Source: DATAOG01 sp963840925 (GTDB lineage: Bacteria > Pseudomonadota > Alphaproteobacteria > Geminicoccales > Geminicoccaceae). Taken from it: DNA of 64,000 bases. The notes under the pieces are model-generated. The model did no database searches. It had not been told where the DNA came from and was given only the letters and a program-made list of their open reading frames with translations. The stretch's first letter is position 1. Each line of letters starts with the position of its first letter. Below are positions 1 through 8,952 of this stretch, piece by piece. The stretch lies in contig CAWJAY010000004.1 in the NCBI GenBank assembly GCA_963840925.1, positions 53,427 to 117,426 of the forward strand, read 5' to 3'. The translations under genes and the position numbers were made by a program.

Positions 1-902
1 CGACCGATGGCAGCCATCAGATCGTTGAACGATACCGGGATCCGCGCATTCGTCTGATCCGGACTGAGAACCGCGGGCTCTCGGCTGCGCGCAATCTTGG
101 TCTCGCCCGATCTCAGGGCGGCTATGTGACCTTTCTGGACAGCGACGATCTCCTGACGCCAGTATCTCTCTCGAGCCGGATCGCCGGATTCGAGCGCTGT
201 CGAGCCGACTGCGTGTTCTCGCGCAATCTGATCATCGTCGATATTCTCGCCGACCCGGAAGTGCCCAAATTACCGTCGCCGCGCGATTTTCGTCAGCCTG
301 GACGCTCCTGGCCTGCCGAATCCCTGATCGCAAGGTTCATCGAACGACGGTTTTTTGTCTCGGCCTGGGCATTTCTCATTCCTCGTCAGCTATTGAGCGC
401 AATCGGCGGTTTTGACGAGACCATCAAAGTCTGGGAAGATGTTGATTTTCTCTCGAGATTGTTGCCGGCCTGTCAAACTCTGATCGAGACTTTCGAGCCT
501 TACTATGTCTATAGGAGAACTCCCAACAGCCTCAGTGCCATCAATTCCGCTGGCAAAGCGGTCGAGATCCTGCGCACACTGCGCCAGACCCATCGCAATC
601 TCGCGCACTACCTGTGCGGCCGTGAGGTCTGGCAGGCGCAGAGCCTCTTCAGCACCTGCGTCCAGGTCTATCCCTATTGGACCGCAGAGCATCGGCTGGC
701 GATGGCCGAGGCGTGCCGGCTGCGCGGCGAAGCGCCGTTTGATCTGGACGGCGTCGGCGGCCCGCGAGCCCAGGCCGTGGCTCGCCTTCTCGGCTGGCGC
801 GCCGGCCGGCTCGCAACTTTTGCCAGCTCGATCGTGCGCCCGCGCCTGCGGCGGCTTCGCACCTCCTTGGCGAGCGGTGAAGGGCTGAGGTGGCAGCCAT
901 GA
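1..902 (+). CDS. Glycosyltransferase family 2, 5'-truncated by window edge
   Basis: The reading frame is open from base 3, so the gene begins upstream of the window; about 299 residues are visible. The first visible residues (TDGS) fit the end of the GT-A nucleotide-binding loop. They are followed by NRGLSAARN and the acidic FLDSDD motif around residues 30-50, which binds metal and sugar nucleotide. A WEDVDF segment near residue 140 matches the usual ED catalytic-base motif. By family it should transfer a sugar from a nucleotide-sugar donor at the cytoplasmic membrane during polysaccharide assembly. It overlaps the next gene by four bases (ATGA), so the two are probably translated together. 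The acceptor sugar cannot be told. Confidence 0.88.
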   Translation, partial: TDGSHQIVERYRDPRIRLIRTENRGLSAARNLGLARSQGGYVTFLDSDDLLTPVSLSSRIAGFERCRADCVFSRNLIIVDILADPEVPKLPSPRDFRQPGRSWPAESLIARFIERRFFVSAWAFLIPRQLLSAIGGFDETIKVWEDVDFLSRLLPACQTLIETFEPYYVYRRTPNSLSAINSAGKAVEILRTLRQTHRNLAHYLCGREVWQAQSLFSTCVQVYPYWTAEHRLAMAEACRLRGEAPFDLDGVGGPRAQAVARLLGWRAGRLATFASSIVRPRLRRLRTSLASGEGLRWQP

Positions 903-2074
903 TCGCCGTTCACGACTGGGTTCCGGTCGACACTGGACAGTCGGACAGCCGCTGGTTGGCAAAGGGGTCTCGCGGGTCGGGCCGCTATCAGGATTTCACG
1001 GCGACAGCCTCGGTGCCGGCGGCGCAGGCTTTGGCTGAGCTCGATCGCGGCCCGTCCATGGCCTTGGTTCAGATCGTCCCCGAGCTGCCGCCGGTCGTTG
1101 GCGGGATCGGTGACTACGCCTCGCTGCTCGCCACAGCACTGCAACGGCTGCAGATCCGGACCACGTTCGTCGTCCCCGAACGTGCTGCGTTGGCGGAACG
1201 GCTCGAGGCCCTCCGCCCGGGCGCGGTGCTGCTCCACTACTCCGGCTACGGCTTTGCCCGCCGGGGCGCGCCGTTCTGGCTCGTGCACGCCCTGCGCCGC
1301 TGGAAGGCGCGCGCGCCGGGTTCCCGTCTCGTCGTCATGTTCCACGAGCTCTGGGCGTTCGGGTCGCCCTGGAGCTCCTCGTTCTGGTTGTTGCCGGCGC
1401 AGCGCGCGATCGCCGCCGCGCTGCTTGGCCTCGCCGACGCGTTCCTCACCAGCACCGACCTTTCTGCCCGACGCCTGCGCCAGCTGGCGCCGGATCGGTC
1501 GCCGGCGGCGGTTGTCCCAGTCGTCTCGAACATCGGCGAGCCCGATCGGCTGCCGCCGTTCGCAGCCCGCGAGCCGCTCGCGGTCGTGTTCGGCCGGCCC
1601 GGCATGCGGGCCCGGGTCTACCGGGATCTCGGGGCGTTTCTCCCGGCGCTGCGGGCCGCGGCGATCGAGGCGATCCTCGACATCGGGCCGCCGCTCGAGC
1701 GGCGCGCGCTCGACCAGCCGGCCATGCCGGTGACCCGCTGCGGCCATCTCGAGCCCGCTTCGGCCTCGGCGATGATGCTGCGTGCCCGCTTCGGCCTGCT
1801 CGACTATCCCCTCGACCACGCCGCCAAGTCCGGCATCTTCGCTGCCTACGCGGCGCACGGCCTGTTGCCGCTGATCCGGGGCGCGCCGGGCGGCGCCGGT
1901 GACCGGCTGCGCGATCAGCTCAACCTCGTGCGGATCGGCGCGCCGATCCCCGACCTTCAGCGCAGCGCGCCATCGATCGCCGCCGCGGCCAACCTTTGGT
2001 ACCGCGAGCATGGCCTCGAGCGCGCGGCCGGCTGCTTCGCCCGCGCCCTTTCTCCGGTCGAGGCCCTGCCATGA
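899..2074 (+). CDS. GT4-like glycosyltransferase (divergent)
   Basis: About 391 residues. I chose ATG 899 because it overlaps the upstream stop as ATGA; a GTG at 890 is the alternative. The N-terminal half has the GT-B glycine-rich loop PPVVGGIGDYA near residue 55, typical of GT4 enzymes, and a MFHELW segment. The C-terminal half is unusual: a clear E-x7-E donor-site motif is missing, and the region near LLDYPLDHAAKSG takes its place. It may be a GT4 enzyme with an altered donor site or an accessory protein. The locus says surface polysaccharide. The stop overlaps the next start (ATGA at 2071). Confidence 0.72.
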   Translation: MIAVHDWVPVDTGQSDSRWLAKGSRGSGRYQDFTATASVPAAQALAELDRGPSMALVQIVPELPPVVGGIGDYASLLATALQRLQIRTTFVVPERAALAERLEALRPGAVLLHYSGYGFARRGAPFWLVHALRRWKARAPGSRLVVMFHELWAFGSPWSSSFWLLPAQRAIAAALLGLADAFLTSTDLSARRLRQLAPDRSPAAVVPVVSNIGEPDRLPPFAAREPLAVVFGRPGMRARVYRDLGAFLPALRAAAIEAILDIGPPLERRALDQPAMPVTRCGHLEPASASAMMLRARFGLLDYPLDHAAKSGIFAAYAAHGLLPLIRGAPGGAGDRLRDQLNLVRIGAPIPDLQRSAPSIAAAANLWYREHGLERAAGCFARALSPVEALP

Positions 2075-3087
2075 GGATCTTCGTCTTCACCAGCTATTTC
2101 GCGCCCAGCATCGGCGGCATCGAGCGGCTGACCGAGCTGCTGGCAACCCAGTTCGCCGCGCTCGGCCATCAGGTGGCGCTGGCCACGCTGACCCCCGGCC
2201 CCGACCGTGGCCCCTGGAGCTTCCCGGTCGTCCGTCGGCCGTCTGCGCGCCGCTTCTGGTCGCTGCTCCGCTGGTCCCAGGTGCACCTCCAGGCCAACCT
2301 CAGCCTCTGGCATTTCCATGCCGCGGGCGCCCGCAGGCCGCTCGTCATCCACCACGGCACCTTCTACGCGCGCGTCAATGGCCGGCGCGGGGCGCGCGAC
2401 TACCTCAAGCTCGCCTGCGCCCGGCTCGTGCCCGGCGTCGCCTGCAGCCGCTACATCGCCCGGCGGGTCGGCTGCGCCGAGATCATCGGCAATCCCTACG
2501 ACGATGCGATCTTTCGCCGGCAGACGCCGCTGGCCGGGCGCGAGCGCGAGATCGTGTTCCTCGGCCGGCTGTGCACCGAAAAAGGCTGCGATGTCCTGCT
2601 CGAGGCGCTCGCCGTTCTGCAGCGGCGGCGCTCGGCCCCGGCCTGCACGATCATCGGCAACGGCCCGGAGCGGGAGCGCCTGGCGGCGCTGACCGCTGAG
2701 CTCGGCTTGGCCGACCAGGTCCGCTTCCTGGGAGCGCTCGAGGGTGCTGCCATCGCCGCCGAGCTCAACCGCCATCGCATCATGGTCGTGCCCTCGCGCG
2801 GCCATGAGGCCTTCGGCATCGCTGCTCTGGAGGGGCTTGCCTGCGGCTGCCTGCCGGTCGTCGCGGTGGGCGGCGGCCTGGTCGACGCGATCGGCGGCCA
2901 CGGCCTGACCTTCCGCAACGGCGACGCGCTCGATCTGGCCGATCGTCTGGAGTGCGCGCTCGATGACGCTGATCTGGCGCGCCAAAAGCTCGCGGGCGTC
3001 GAGCGCCATCTCGAGGGCTTCACCGCGCAGCGGATTGCGCAGCGCTATCTGGCCTTCTTCGACAAGGTCCTCGCGGGCAGCATATGA
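2071..3087 (+). CDS. Glycosyltransferase family 4
   Basis: 338 residues from ATG 2071, which overlaps the upstream stop. GT-B fold: the N-terminal loop SYFAPSIGGIERL is at residues 9-21 and the C-terminal Rossmann domain starts near REIVFLGRLCTEKG. The E-x7-E motif (HEAFGIAALEGL) lies near residue 250. The family retains stereochemistry and uses activated sugars such as GDP- or UDP-hexoses. It sits in a chain of coupled glycosyltransferase genes, so it likely adds one residue of the repeat unit. Specificity is unknown. Confidence 0.87.
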   Translation: MRIFVFTSYFAPSIGGIERLTELLATQFAALGHQVALATLTPGPDRGPWSFPVVRRPSARRFWSLLRWSQVHLQANLSLWHFHAAGARRPLVIHHGTFYARVNGRRGARDYLKLACARLVPGVACSRYIARRVGCAEIIGNPYDDAIFRRQTPLAGREREIVFLGRLCTEKGCDVLLEALAVLQRRRSAPACTIIGNGPERERLAALTAELGLADQVRFLGALEGAAIAAELNRHRIMVVPSRGHEAFGIAALEGLACGCLPVVAVGGGLVDAIGGHGLTFRNGDALDLADRLECALDDADLARQKLAGVERHLEGFTAQRIAQRYLAFFDKVLAGSI

Positions 3088-4322
3088 CCGTGCTCGTGGT
3101 CCACCCCTCAGGCTCGGCCAACAGCCGGGCGCTCGGCCGGGGGCTCGCGCAGGCCGGCATGCTGGATGCCTTCTTCACGATGCTGGCGCTGCCACAATGG
3201 CTGGTCGAGCGCTCGATCCTGCCGCGCTGCCTGCGCGCAAAGCTCAGTGCGCGCGTGTTCGACGGCATTCCCTGGCCTCGAACCCACACCGCGCCTCTGC
3301 GCGAGATCGTGCGCATCGCCTCGGGGCGCGTGGGCCTCAGGTGGCCGATCGAGCCCGATGTCGGCTGGGCGTCAATCGATGCCCTCAACCTGACCCTGTC
3401 CGAGGCGGTCGCGGCCCACCTGCACACGAGCCCCACGGCGCGCACCGTCTACGCCTACGAGGACGTGGCGCTGGAGGCATTCCGCGCCGCGCGCGCGGAC
3501 GGGATCAGGCGCGTCTACGAGCTGCCGATCGCGGGCTGCTGGCGCTCGATGCGCCGCATCCTCGCCGAGGAGCGCGATCGCGCGCCGGAATGGGCGCCCA
3601 CGATCGGCGCGCTTGGCGACTTGCCGGCCAAGCTCGGCAGGAAGGACGAGGAGCTCGAGCTCGCCGAGCACATCGTCGTCGCGAGCGCGTTTGCGCGCCA
3701 GAACTTCACCGCCGAGCACGGCTCGAGCAAGCCGGTCCACATCATCGGCTATGGCGCCCCGGCGCCAGCTTTGCGCGCGGCCGCGGCCCGCCAGACCGGC
3801 GAGCCGTTGCGGGTCGCCTACGTCGGCCACCTCTCGCAGGCAAAAGGCCTCTCCTACCTGTTCGAGGCGGTGGGCGAGGTCGCATCGATGGTCCAGCTCA
3901 CGCTGATCGGACCGAAGCCCGCCCGCCGCTGCGCCGCGCTCGAGCGCGCGCTCGAGCCGCACACCTGGGCCCCACCGGTACCGCATGCCGAGGTGCTCCG
4001 CCGCCTGGCCGAGCATCACGTGCTGGTCTTCCCGTCGCTGTGCGAAGGCTTCGGGCTCGTGATCCTCGAGGCGATGGCGCAGGGAGTGCCGGTGATCACG
4101 ACCACCAACACCGGTGGCCCCGACGTGATCGAGGACGGCGTCGATGGCCTGATCGTGCCGATCAGGGACCCCCGGGCGATCGCCGAACGGCTGAGCTGGC
4201 TCTACGACGACGACCGCCGCCGGCGTGCGATGGCGCACGCGGCCAGACGCAAGGCCGCCGACCACAGCTGGGCACGCTACCAGCGCCGGGCGGTCGGGCT
4301 TCTGAGCGCGCTGGCGAAATGA
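3084..4322 (+). CDS. Glycosyltransferase family 4
   Basis: 412 residues, starting at an ATGA overlap with the previous gene. The N-terminal half is less typical and starts LVVHPSGSANSRALGRGLAQAG. The C-terminal half is clear GT4: YVGHLSQAKGLSYLFEA and the E-x7-E motif CEGFGLVILEAM, followed by the loop PVITTTNTGGPDVIEDG. Likely cytoplasmic and membrane-associated, adding a sugar to a lipid-linked repeat unit. The stop overlaps the start of the membrane polymerase gene, so the operon continues. Confidence 0.87.
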   Translation: MTVLVVHPSGSANSRALGRGLAQAGMLDAFFTMLALPQWLVERSILPRCLRAKLSARVFDGIPWPRTHTAPLREIVRIASGRVGLRWPIEPDVGWASIDALNLTLSEAVAAHLHTSPTARTVYAYEDVALEAFRAARADGIRRVYELPIAGCWRSMRRILAEERDRAPEWAPTIGALGDLPAKLGRKDEELELAEHIVVASAFARQNFTAEHGSSKPVHIIGYGAPAPALRAAAARQTGEPLRVAYVGHLSQAKGLSYLFEAVGEVASMVQLTLIGPKPARRCAALERALEPHTWAPPVPHAEVLRRLAEHHVLVFPSLCEGFGLVILEAMAQGVPVITTTNTGGPDVIEDGVDGLIVPIRDPRAIAERLSWLYDDDRRRRAMAHAARRKAADHSWARYQRRAVGLLSALAK

Positions 4323-5885
4323 GCGCGACTTTGCACGCGCCTCGGGCGCACGCGCTCCGCTCGCTGCCGCAGATCGGCGCGGCGCCTTTGAGCCCGGCCG
4401 TCCGCCAGCGCGTCGTTCGCCTGATCTTTCTCACCTATGTCCTCTTTATCGCCGAAGGCGCGCTGCGCAAGTGGGTGTTCTCCGAGTTCCATCAGATTTT
4501 GTTTTTGCTCCGCGATCCGATCGTGTTGATGATCTATCTGGACTTCCCTACCGCTCCTGCTTGCGCCGATGCCGGCGTTTCTGCTCTGGCTCGCGTTCGC
4601 ATCGATTGCCGTTCTGCTGGGCGGTCTTGGCCATATCATCCATGACAACGGCGCTTTGGCCTGGTGGTTTGGCGCCCGTAACTATTTCCTGTATATGCCG
4701 CTTGCCTTTATCATCGGCAGTCTGTTTGCCGATCGCCAGATCAGAGAGTTCATTCGACTGAATCTCTGGCTTGCCATCCCGCTAGCTTGTCTGGTCGCGC
4801 TTCAATATCACTCACCGGTCGGCGCACTGGTAAACAGCAGCATCGTGGATGAGATCACGACCGTAGTCGCCGGCGTGGTTCGACCCTACGGCACATTCAC
4901 CTACACCGGCCAGCAGGTGCTGTTCGCCGGCTCGCTGATTTCGATGCTCGCGGCCGCCTGGGTGCTCAGGCAGGACTATGCCATCAACGATCGGTTGCTT
5001 ATGGCCGGCGGGCTCGCGATCCTGGCGATCGCGCTGCTGACCGGCAGCCGGAGCATCTATCTGCTCGCCGCCCAGATCGCTGTGCTGGTGATTCTGGCGA
5101 GCGTCGTCGCGCGCCACCATCGCCAGCGCGCCGCCGCGCGCAGCTTCATGCTGCTGTTCGTCGCGGGCGCGGGCCTGCTGTTCGCAACCGTTCTGAGCTC
5201 CGCGCTGGGCGACGTGCTCGAGCGCCACCAGGGCGCCGGCGGCAGCCTGGTGGCGGTGCGCCGCGCGCTCGGCGTCTACGTCGATTTCCTGCCGGTGCTC
5301 GGGCAGGCGCCGCTTCTGGGCTACGGCATCGGCGCCGGCACCTCGGCCGCCGGCGCCTGGGTCAGCGCCGGGCCCGACAACGAAGGCGAGCTCGAGCGCG
5401 TCGTGATGGAGCTTGGTCCGGTGCTCGGGCTGGTGTTCATCTGCCTGCGCTTCGGCTTCGTCGGCTTTCTGCTGTATCGATCCTTGCGAGCGGCGGTCGA
5501 GGGCAATCCGGTCGGGCTGATCTTCCTTGGCTTCGTCTGGGGAATATTTAGCGCCGGGCAGCTGACCTTCAGCGCCAACTCCAACGGCTATCTCGCCTGG
5601 CTGTACGCCGGCCTGGTGCTGGCGACCACGCGGCCGCACCCGCCTGCCCGCAGTTCGGGCGAGCGGGCCGCGCCACAGCGAAGGGACCAGCGCTGCCATG
5701 CCGCCGATCCGCCTTGGCATCCTGACCAGCCATCCGATTCAATACCAGGCGCCGCTGTTTCGCGCGCTCGCCCGGCAGGTCGGGCTCAAGGTCTTCTTCG
5801 CCCACCGCATGCTGCCCGACCAGCAGGCGGCGGCCGGGTTCGGCGTCCCGTTCGATTGGGACGTCGAGCTGACCTCGGGCTATGA
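4319..5885 (+). CDS. O-antigen polymerase/ligase-like membrane protein, frameshifted
   Basis: The true start is ATG 4319 (ATGA overlap). Residues 1-75 (LFIAEGALRKWVFSEFHQILFLLRDPIVLMIYL) read in one frame. The frame then moves between 4533 and 4569 to one giving PLLLAPMPAFLLWLAFASIAVLLGG and many further hydrophobic helices with GSRSIYLLAAQ. This layout suits Wzy or WaaL-type polymerases and ligases: about 10-12 membrane segments and a large periplasmic loop near the C-terminus. After about 5640 the frame runs 187 bases into the next gene with a low-complexity tail, so the authentic stop may also be lost. Either the gene is disrupted or the sequence carries two indels. Role in chain polymerisation is inferred from topology and context. 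Confidence 0.72.
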
Positions 5886-6942
5886 CAGCGCCGTCCTGGC
5901 CAATCGTGCGCGGCGGCCCGGCGTCGACCGGTTCATGGCCGCCGATACGCCCGAGCTCGCCGCGATCATCGCCCGCGAGCGCTTCGATGCGGTCCTCCTC
6001 ATGGGCTGGCACCTGCGTTGTTACTGGCAGGCGGTCCGGGCCTGCCGGCGCGCCGGCATCCCGGTCCTGGTCCGGGGCGAATCGCAGCTGATGACCACCC
6101 AGGGCGCCCTCAAGAGCCTGGCCAAGACGTTCTCGCACCGCTGGATCGTCAGGCAGTTCGATGCCCTTCTTTACATCGGCAGCCGCAACCAGGCCTATCT
6201 CCGCAACTATGGCGCCAGCGATGACCGCCTGTTCTTCTCGCCCTACATCGTCGACAATGCGTGGTTCGCGGAGCGATCACGGCTGGCCCAGGCCGCTAGG
6301 CCCGGGCTGCGCGCCCGGCTCGGGATCGGCGCGGGCGAGCAGGTCGTGCTGTTCGCCGGCAAGCTCATCGCGAGCAAGCGGCCCTTCGACCTCGTCCGCG
6401 CTCTGAGCATGCTGGCCCGCGACGGCGCAAGGGCGCGGCTCGTGGTGGCCGGCTCCGGGCCGCTCCAGGACCCGCTCGCGCGCGCCGCGGCCGAGCTTGG
6501 AGTCCGGCTCGACCTGGTCGGCTTCCAGAACCAGACCCAGATGCCGCAGTGGTACGGCCTGGCCGACCTGCTGGTCCTGCCCTCCGATGGCGCTGAGACC
6601 TGGGGCCTCGTGGTCAACGAAGCGATGGCCTGCGGGACGCCGGCGGTCGTTTCCGATGCCGTCGGCTGCGGCCCCGACCTGATCGAGCCCGGGACCGGCG
6701 CGGTCTTCCCGCTGGGCGACGTCGCGGCCTTGGCCGAAGCCATCCGCACGACCCTGCAGCGCAAGCACGAGCCGCGGGTCCAGGCCGCGCTGGCCGCGAA
6801 GATGGCCCGCTATTCGATTGCGACCGCAGTCGATGGCGTGCTGGCCGCGGTCGGGTCGGTGCGCCGGCGCCGGGAGCGCGGCTTTGACCAGAGCGCCCGC
6901 GCGTTCGCTCGAGGTCAGGGAGTGTCCTTAGGGGAACCATGA
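5698..6942 (+). CDS. Glycosyltransferase family 4
   Basis: 414 residues. It starts with RLGILTSHPIQYQAPLFRALA, a common N-terminus for GT4 enzymes of exopolysaccharide loci. The C-terminal domain has LFAGKLIASKRPFDLVRAL and a donor-site region ETWGLVVNEAMACGTPAVVSD, which holds the E-x7-E motif. The last 30 residues are basic and low-complexity. The gene lies downstream of the polymerase and four bases upstream of an FkbM methyltransferase gene, consistent with one operon. Donor and acceptor unknown. Confidence 0.88.
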   Translation: MPPIRLGILTSHPIQYQAPLFRALARQVGLKVFFAHRMLPDQQAAAGFGVPFDWDVELTSGYDSAVLANRARRPGVDRFMAADTPELAAIIARERFDAVLLMGWHLRCYWQAVRACRRAGIPVLVRGESQLMTTQGALKSLAKTFSHRWIVRQFDALLYIGSRNQAYLRNYGASDDRLFFSPYIVDNAWFAERSRLAQAARPGLRARLGIGAGEQVVLFAGKLIASKRPFDLVRALSMLARDGARARLVVAGSGPLQDPLARAAAELGVRLDLVGFQNQTQMPQWYGLADLLVLPSDGAETWGLVVNEAMACGTPAVVSDAVGCGPDLIEPGTGAVFPLGDVAALAEAIRTTLQRKHEPRVQAALAAKMARYSIATAVDGVLAAVGSVRRRRERGFDQSARAFARGQGVSLGEP

Positions 6943-6946
6943 TCCG

Positions 6947-7720
6947 ATGGACCTCCTCGTGACCTATGCCCGACTGCTCAAGTCGGCGAAGCTGGCCGCC
7001 GCGCTCGCGTTTGCCCGGCGCCATCGGATCGGCGCGCCATCACCTCCGGTCTATCTCGATGTCGGCGCCAGAGGCGGGCTGCCGGCGGCCTGGCGCGTCG
7101 CCGCCGGTCTCGCCATGATTGCCCCGGTCTTCGTCGAGGCCGATCCGGCCGAGGCCGATCGACTGGCCGCGCTCTATCCCAGTGCCAGGGTCATCCCCTG
7201 CGCCGTCGGCGCGCAGAGTGGCCCCCGCCAGCTCTATTTGACCAAAGATCGAGGACGATCGTCGCTGCTTAGGCCGAACCGGGCAATTCTGCCTCCCCGA
7301 CCGCTCGACCCGTGGGCGATCGAGCAGATCATCACGGTCGAGATAAATACGTTGGAGCAACTATGGCCAGATCATTGCGATGCCAAGCCATCTTTTGCCA
7401 AGATCGATGTTCAGGGCTACGAGAGCGACGTCTTGCGGGGTATGGGCAGCCTGTTCGACGAGCTGCTGTGTCTGCAGGTAGAGGTAGCGCTGGTGCCGTT
7501 CTATGTCGGCCAACCAAAATTCCAGGACATATTCGAATCACTTTCAAGCAAAGGTTTCGATCTGGTCAAGCTGAAGCCCCATGGTCTTGAGGATGGCGGC
7601 CTGCTTGAATTTGACGCGTACATGGTGCGCCGGGGCAGTCATGACGACCCGCTCGTGCGTTTCTGGAAGAAAATGAACGATGTCGGAAGTCATCGCCGCA
7701 TCGTCGCGTTGGGGTTCTAG
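6947..7720 (+). CDS. FkbM family methyltransferase
   Basis: 257 residues from ATG 6947, four bases after the previous stop. The AdoMet-binding motif I region reads VYLDVGARGGLPAAW (residues 28-42), followed by VFVEADPAE. The FkbM signature KIDVQGYESDVLRGMG lies near residues 150-165. FkbM enzymes O-methylate hydroxyl groups; in surface polysaccharide loci they are thought to cap or decorate sugars. The second half (about 7300-7690) is visibly more AT-rich than its surroundings, as is common for transferred polysaccharide genes. This is the first of three FkbM genes in the locus. Confidence 0.85.
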   Translation: MDLLVTYARLLKSAKLAAALAFARRHRIGAPSPPVYLDVGARGGLPAAWRVAAGLAMIAPVFVEADPAEADRLAALYPSARVIPCAVGAQSGPRQLYLTKDRGRSSLLRPNRAILPPRPLDPWAIEQIITVEINTLEQLWPDHCDAKPSFAKIDVQGYESDVLRGMGSLFDELLCLQVEVALVPFYVGQPKFQDIFESLSSKGFDLVKLKPHGLEDGGLLEFDAYMVRRGSHDDPLVRFWKKMNDVGSHRRIVALGF

Positions 7721-7806
7721 CCAGACATGGCGACGATCGCGCCACGCGGGTGTCGGGGGGTGGGGCCTCGTCACGGTGCCCGCGCTGGCGCTTCCGGGCA
7801 TATCGG

Positions 7807-8946
7807 ATGAACATCGCCCACGTCGTCGCCGGCCTGAACCAGCCCGCTGCCGGGACCACCGGCATGGTCTTGAGCCTGGCCGGCGCATTGGCCCGGATCG
7901 GTGCGCGCGGCCAGGTGCACACGCTGAGGCCCGGGCCGGGCGACCCTGATGCCGCTGGTCGGATCGTCGACTATCCCGCCGCGCCGCTGGTGCCGCGCCT
8001 TGGCATTTCGCCCGCGATGCGCCGCGGCCTCGCGCACACCGACGCCGATCTGTTCCACAACCACGGCATCTGGATGATGCCCAACGTCTACGCCGGCTCG
8101 ATCGCGCGCCGCCGTGGCATTCCGCTCGTGCTCGCGCCCCATGGCATGTTGTCCGAGTGGACGCTGGCCCTGTCGCGGGCGCGCAAGCGGTTCGTCTGGT
8201 GGTGTCTCGGGCAGCGCGCTGCGGCGCAGGCCGCCACCTGCTTCCACGCCACCTCGCTCGGCGAGGTCGAGGATATCCGCCGGCTTGGGTTCCGCCAGCC
8301 GGTCGCGGTGGTCCCGAACGGGGTCGACCTGCCCGCGCTCGGGACCGAGCCGGGCGCGCGCAAAAGCGCAGTCAAAAGGGTGCTCTTCCTCAGCCGGATC
8401 CATCCCAAGAAGGGCATCCCGATCCTGCTGCGCGCCTGGCGAAGCGTTGAGCGGGGCCATCCCGACTGGGAGCTGGTCGTCGCCGGGCCGGACCAAGGCG
8501 GCTACTTGGCGCAGGTCCAGGCCCTGGCCGGCGACCTCGGCCTTCGGCGGGTCTCGTTCCCCGGGCCGGCTTACGGCGAGGCCAAGCTCGCGCTCTATCG
8601 CAGCGCCGATCTCTTCGTCCTGCCGACCCACAGCGAGAACTTCGGCCTCGCGGTCGCCGAGGCGCTGGCCTGCGCGGTTCCGGTGATCACGACCACCGGC
8701 GCGCCCTGGGCCGGGCTGCAGGCGCGCGACTGCGGCTGGTGGATCGGGCTGTCGGAGCCCAACCTCGCCGAGGCGCTCCAGCTCGCAATGGCTCTGCCGG
8801 CGGCGCGCCGCGTCGAGATGGGGCGCCGCGGCCGGCTCTGGACCGAAGAGTGCTTTGGCTGGGCCAAGATCGCGACCGAGATCAAGTCGATCTACGACTG
8901 GCTGCTCGGCGGCGGTTCGCCAGCTTCGTGCATCGTAACCGATTAG
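7807..8946 (+). CDS. Glycosyltransferase family 4
   Basis: 379 residues from ATG 7807 (MNIAHVVAGLNQPAAGTTG), chosen because the family domain begins there; the frame is open further upstream without similarity. GT-B enzyme: FHNHGIWMMPN and LAPHGMLSEWTL in the N-domain, RVLFLSRIHPKKGIPILLRAW opening the C-domain, and the E-x7-E motif in SENFGLAVAEALAC. The PHGML segment resembles mannosyl/glucosyl transferases of colanic acid or capsule loci. Preceded by an 86-base gap after the FkbM gene. Confidence 0.88.
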   Translation: MNIAHVVAGLNQPAAGTTGMVLSLAGALARIGARGQVHTLRPGPGDPDAAGRIVDYPAAPLVPRLGISPAMRRGLAHTDADLFHNHGIWMMPNVYAGSIARRRGIPLVLAPHGMLSEWTLALSRARKRFVWWCLGQRAAAQAATCFHATSLGEVEDIRRLGFRQPVAVVPNGVDLPALGTEPGARKSAVKRVLFLSRIHPKKGIPILLRAWRSVERGHPDWELVVAGPDQGGYLAQVQALAGDLGLRRVSFPGPAYGEAKLALYRSADLFVLPTHSENFGLAVAEALACAVPVITTTGAPWAGLQARDCGWWIGLSEPNLAEALQLAMALPAARRVEMGRRGRLWTEECFGWAKIATEIKSIYDWLLGGGSPASCIVTD

Positions 8947-8952
8947 GACGGA

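Noticed and set aside
674..2011. Long open frame on the minus strand opposite the first glycosyltransferase genes
   Set aside because: Arg/Gly/Ala/Pro-rich translation without domains; the plus strand carries recognisable enzymes. High GC makes such antisense frames common here.
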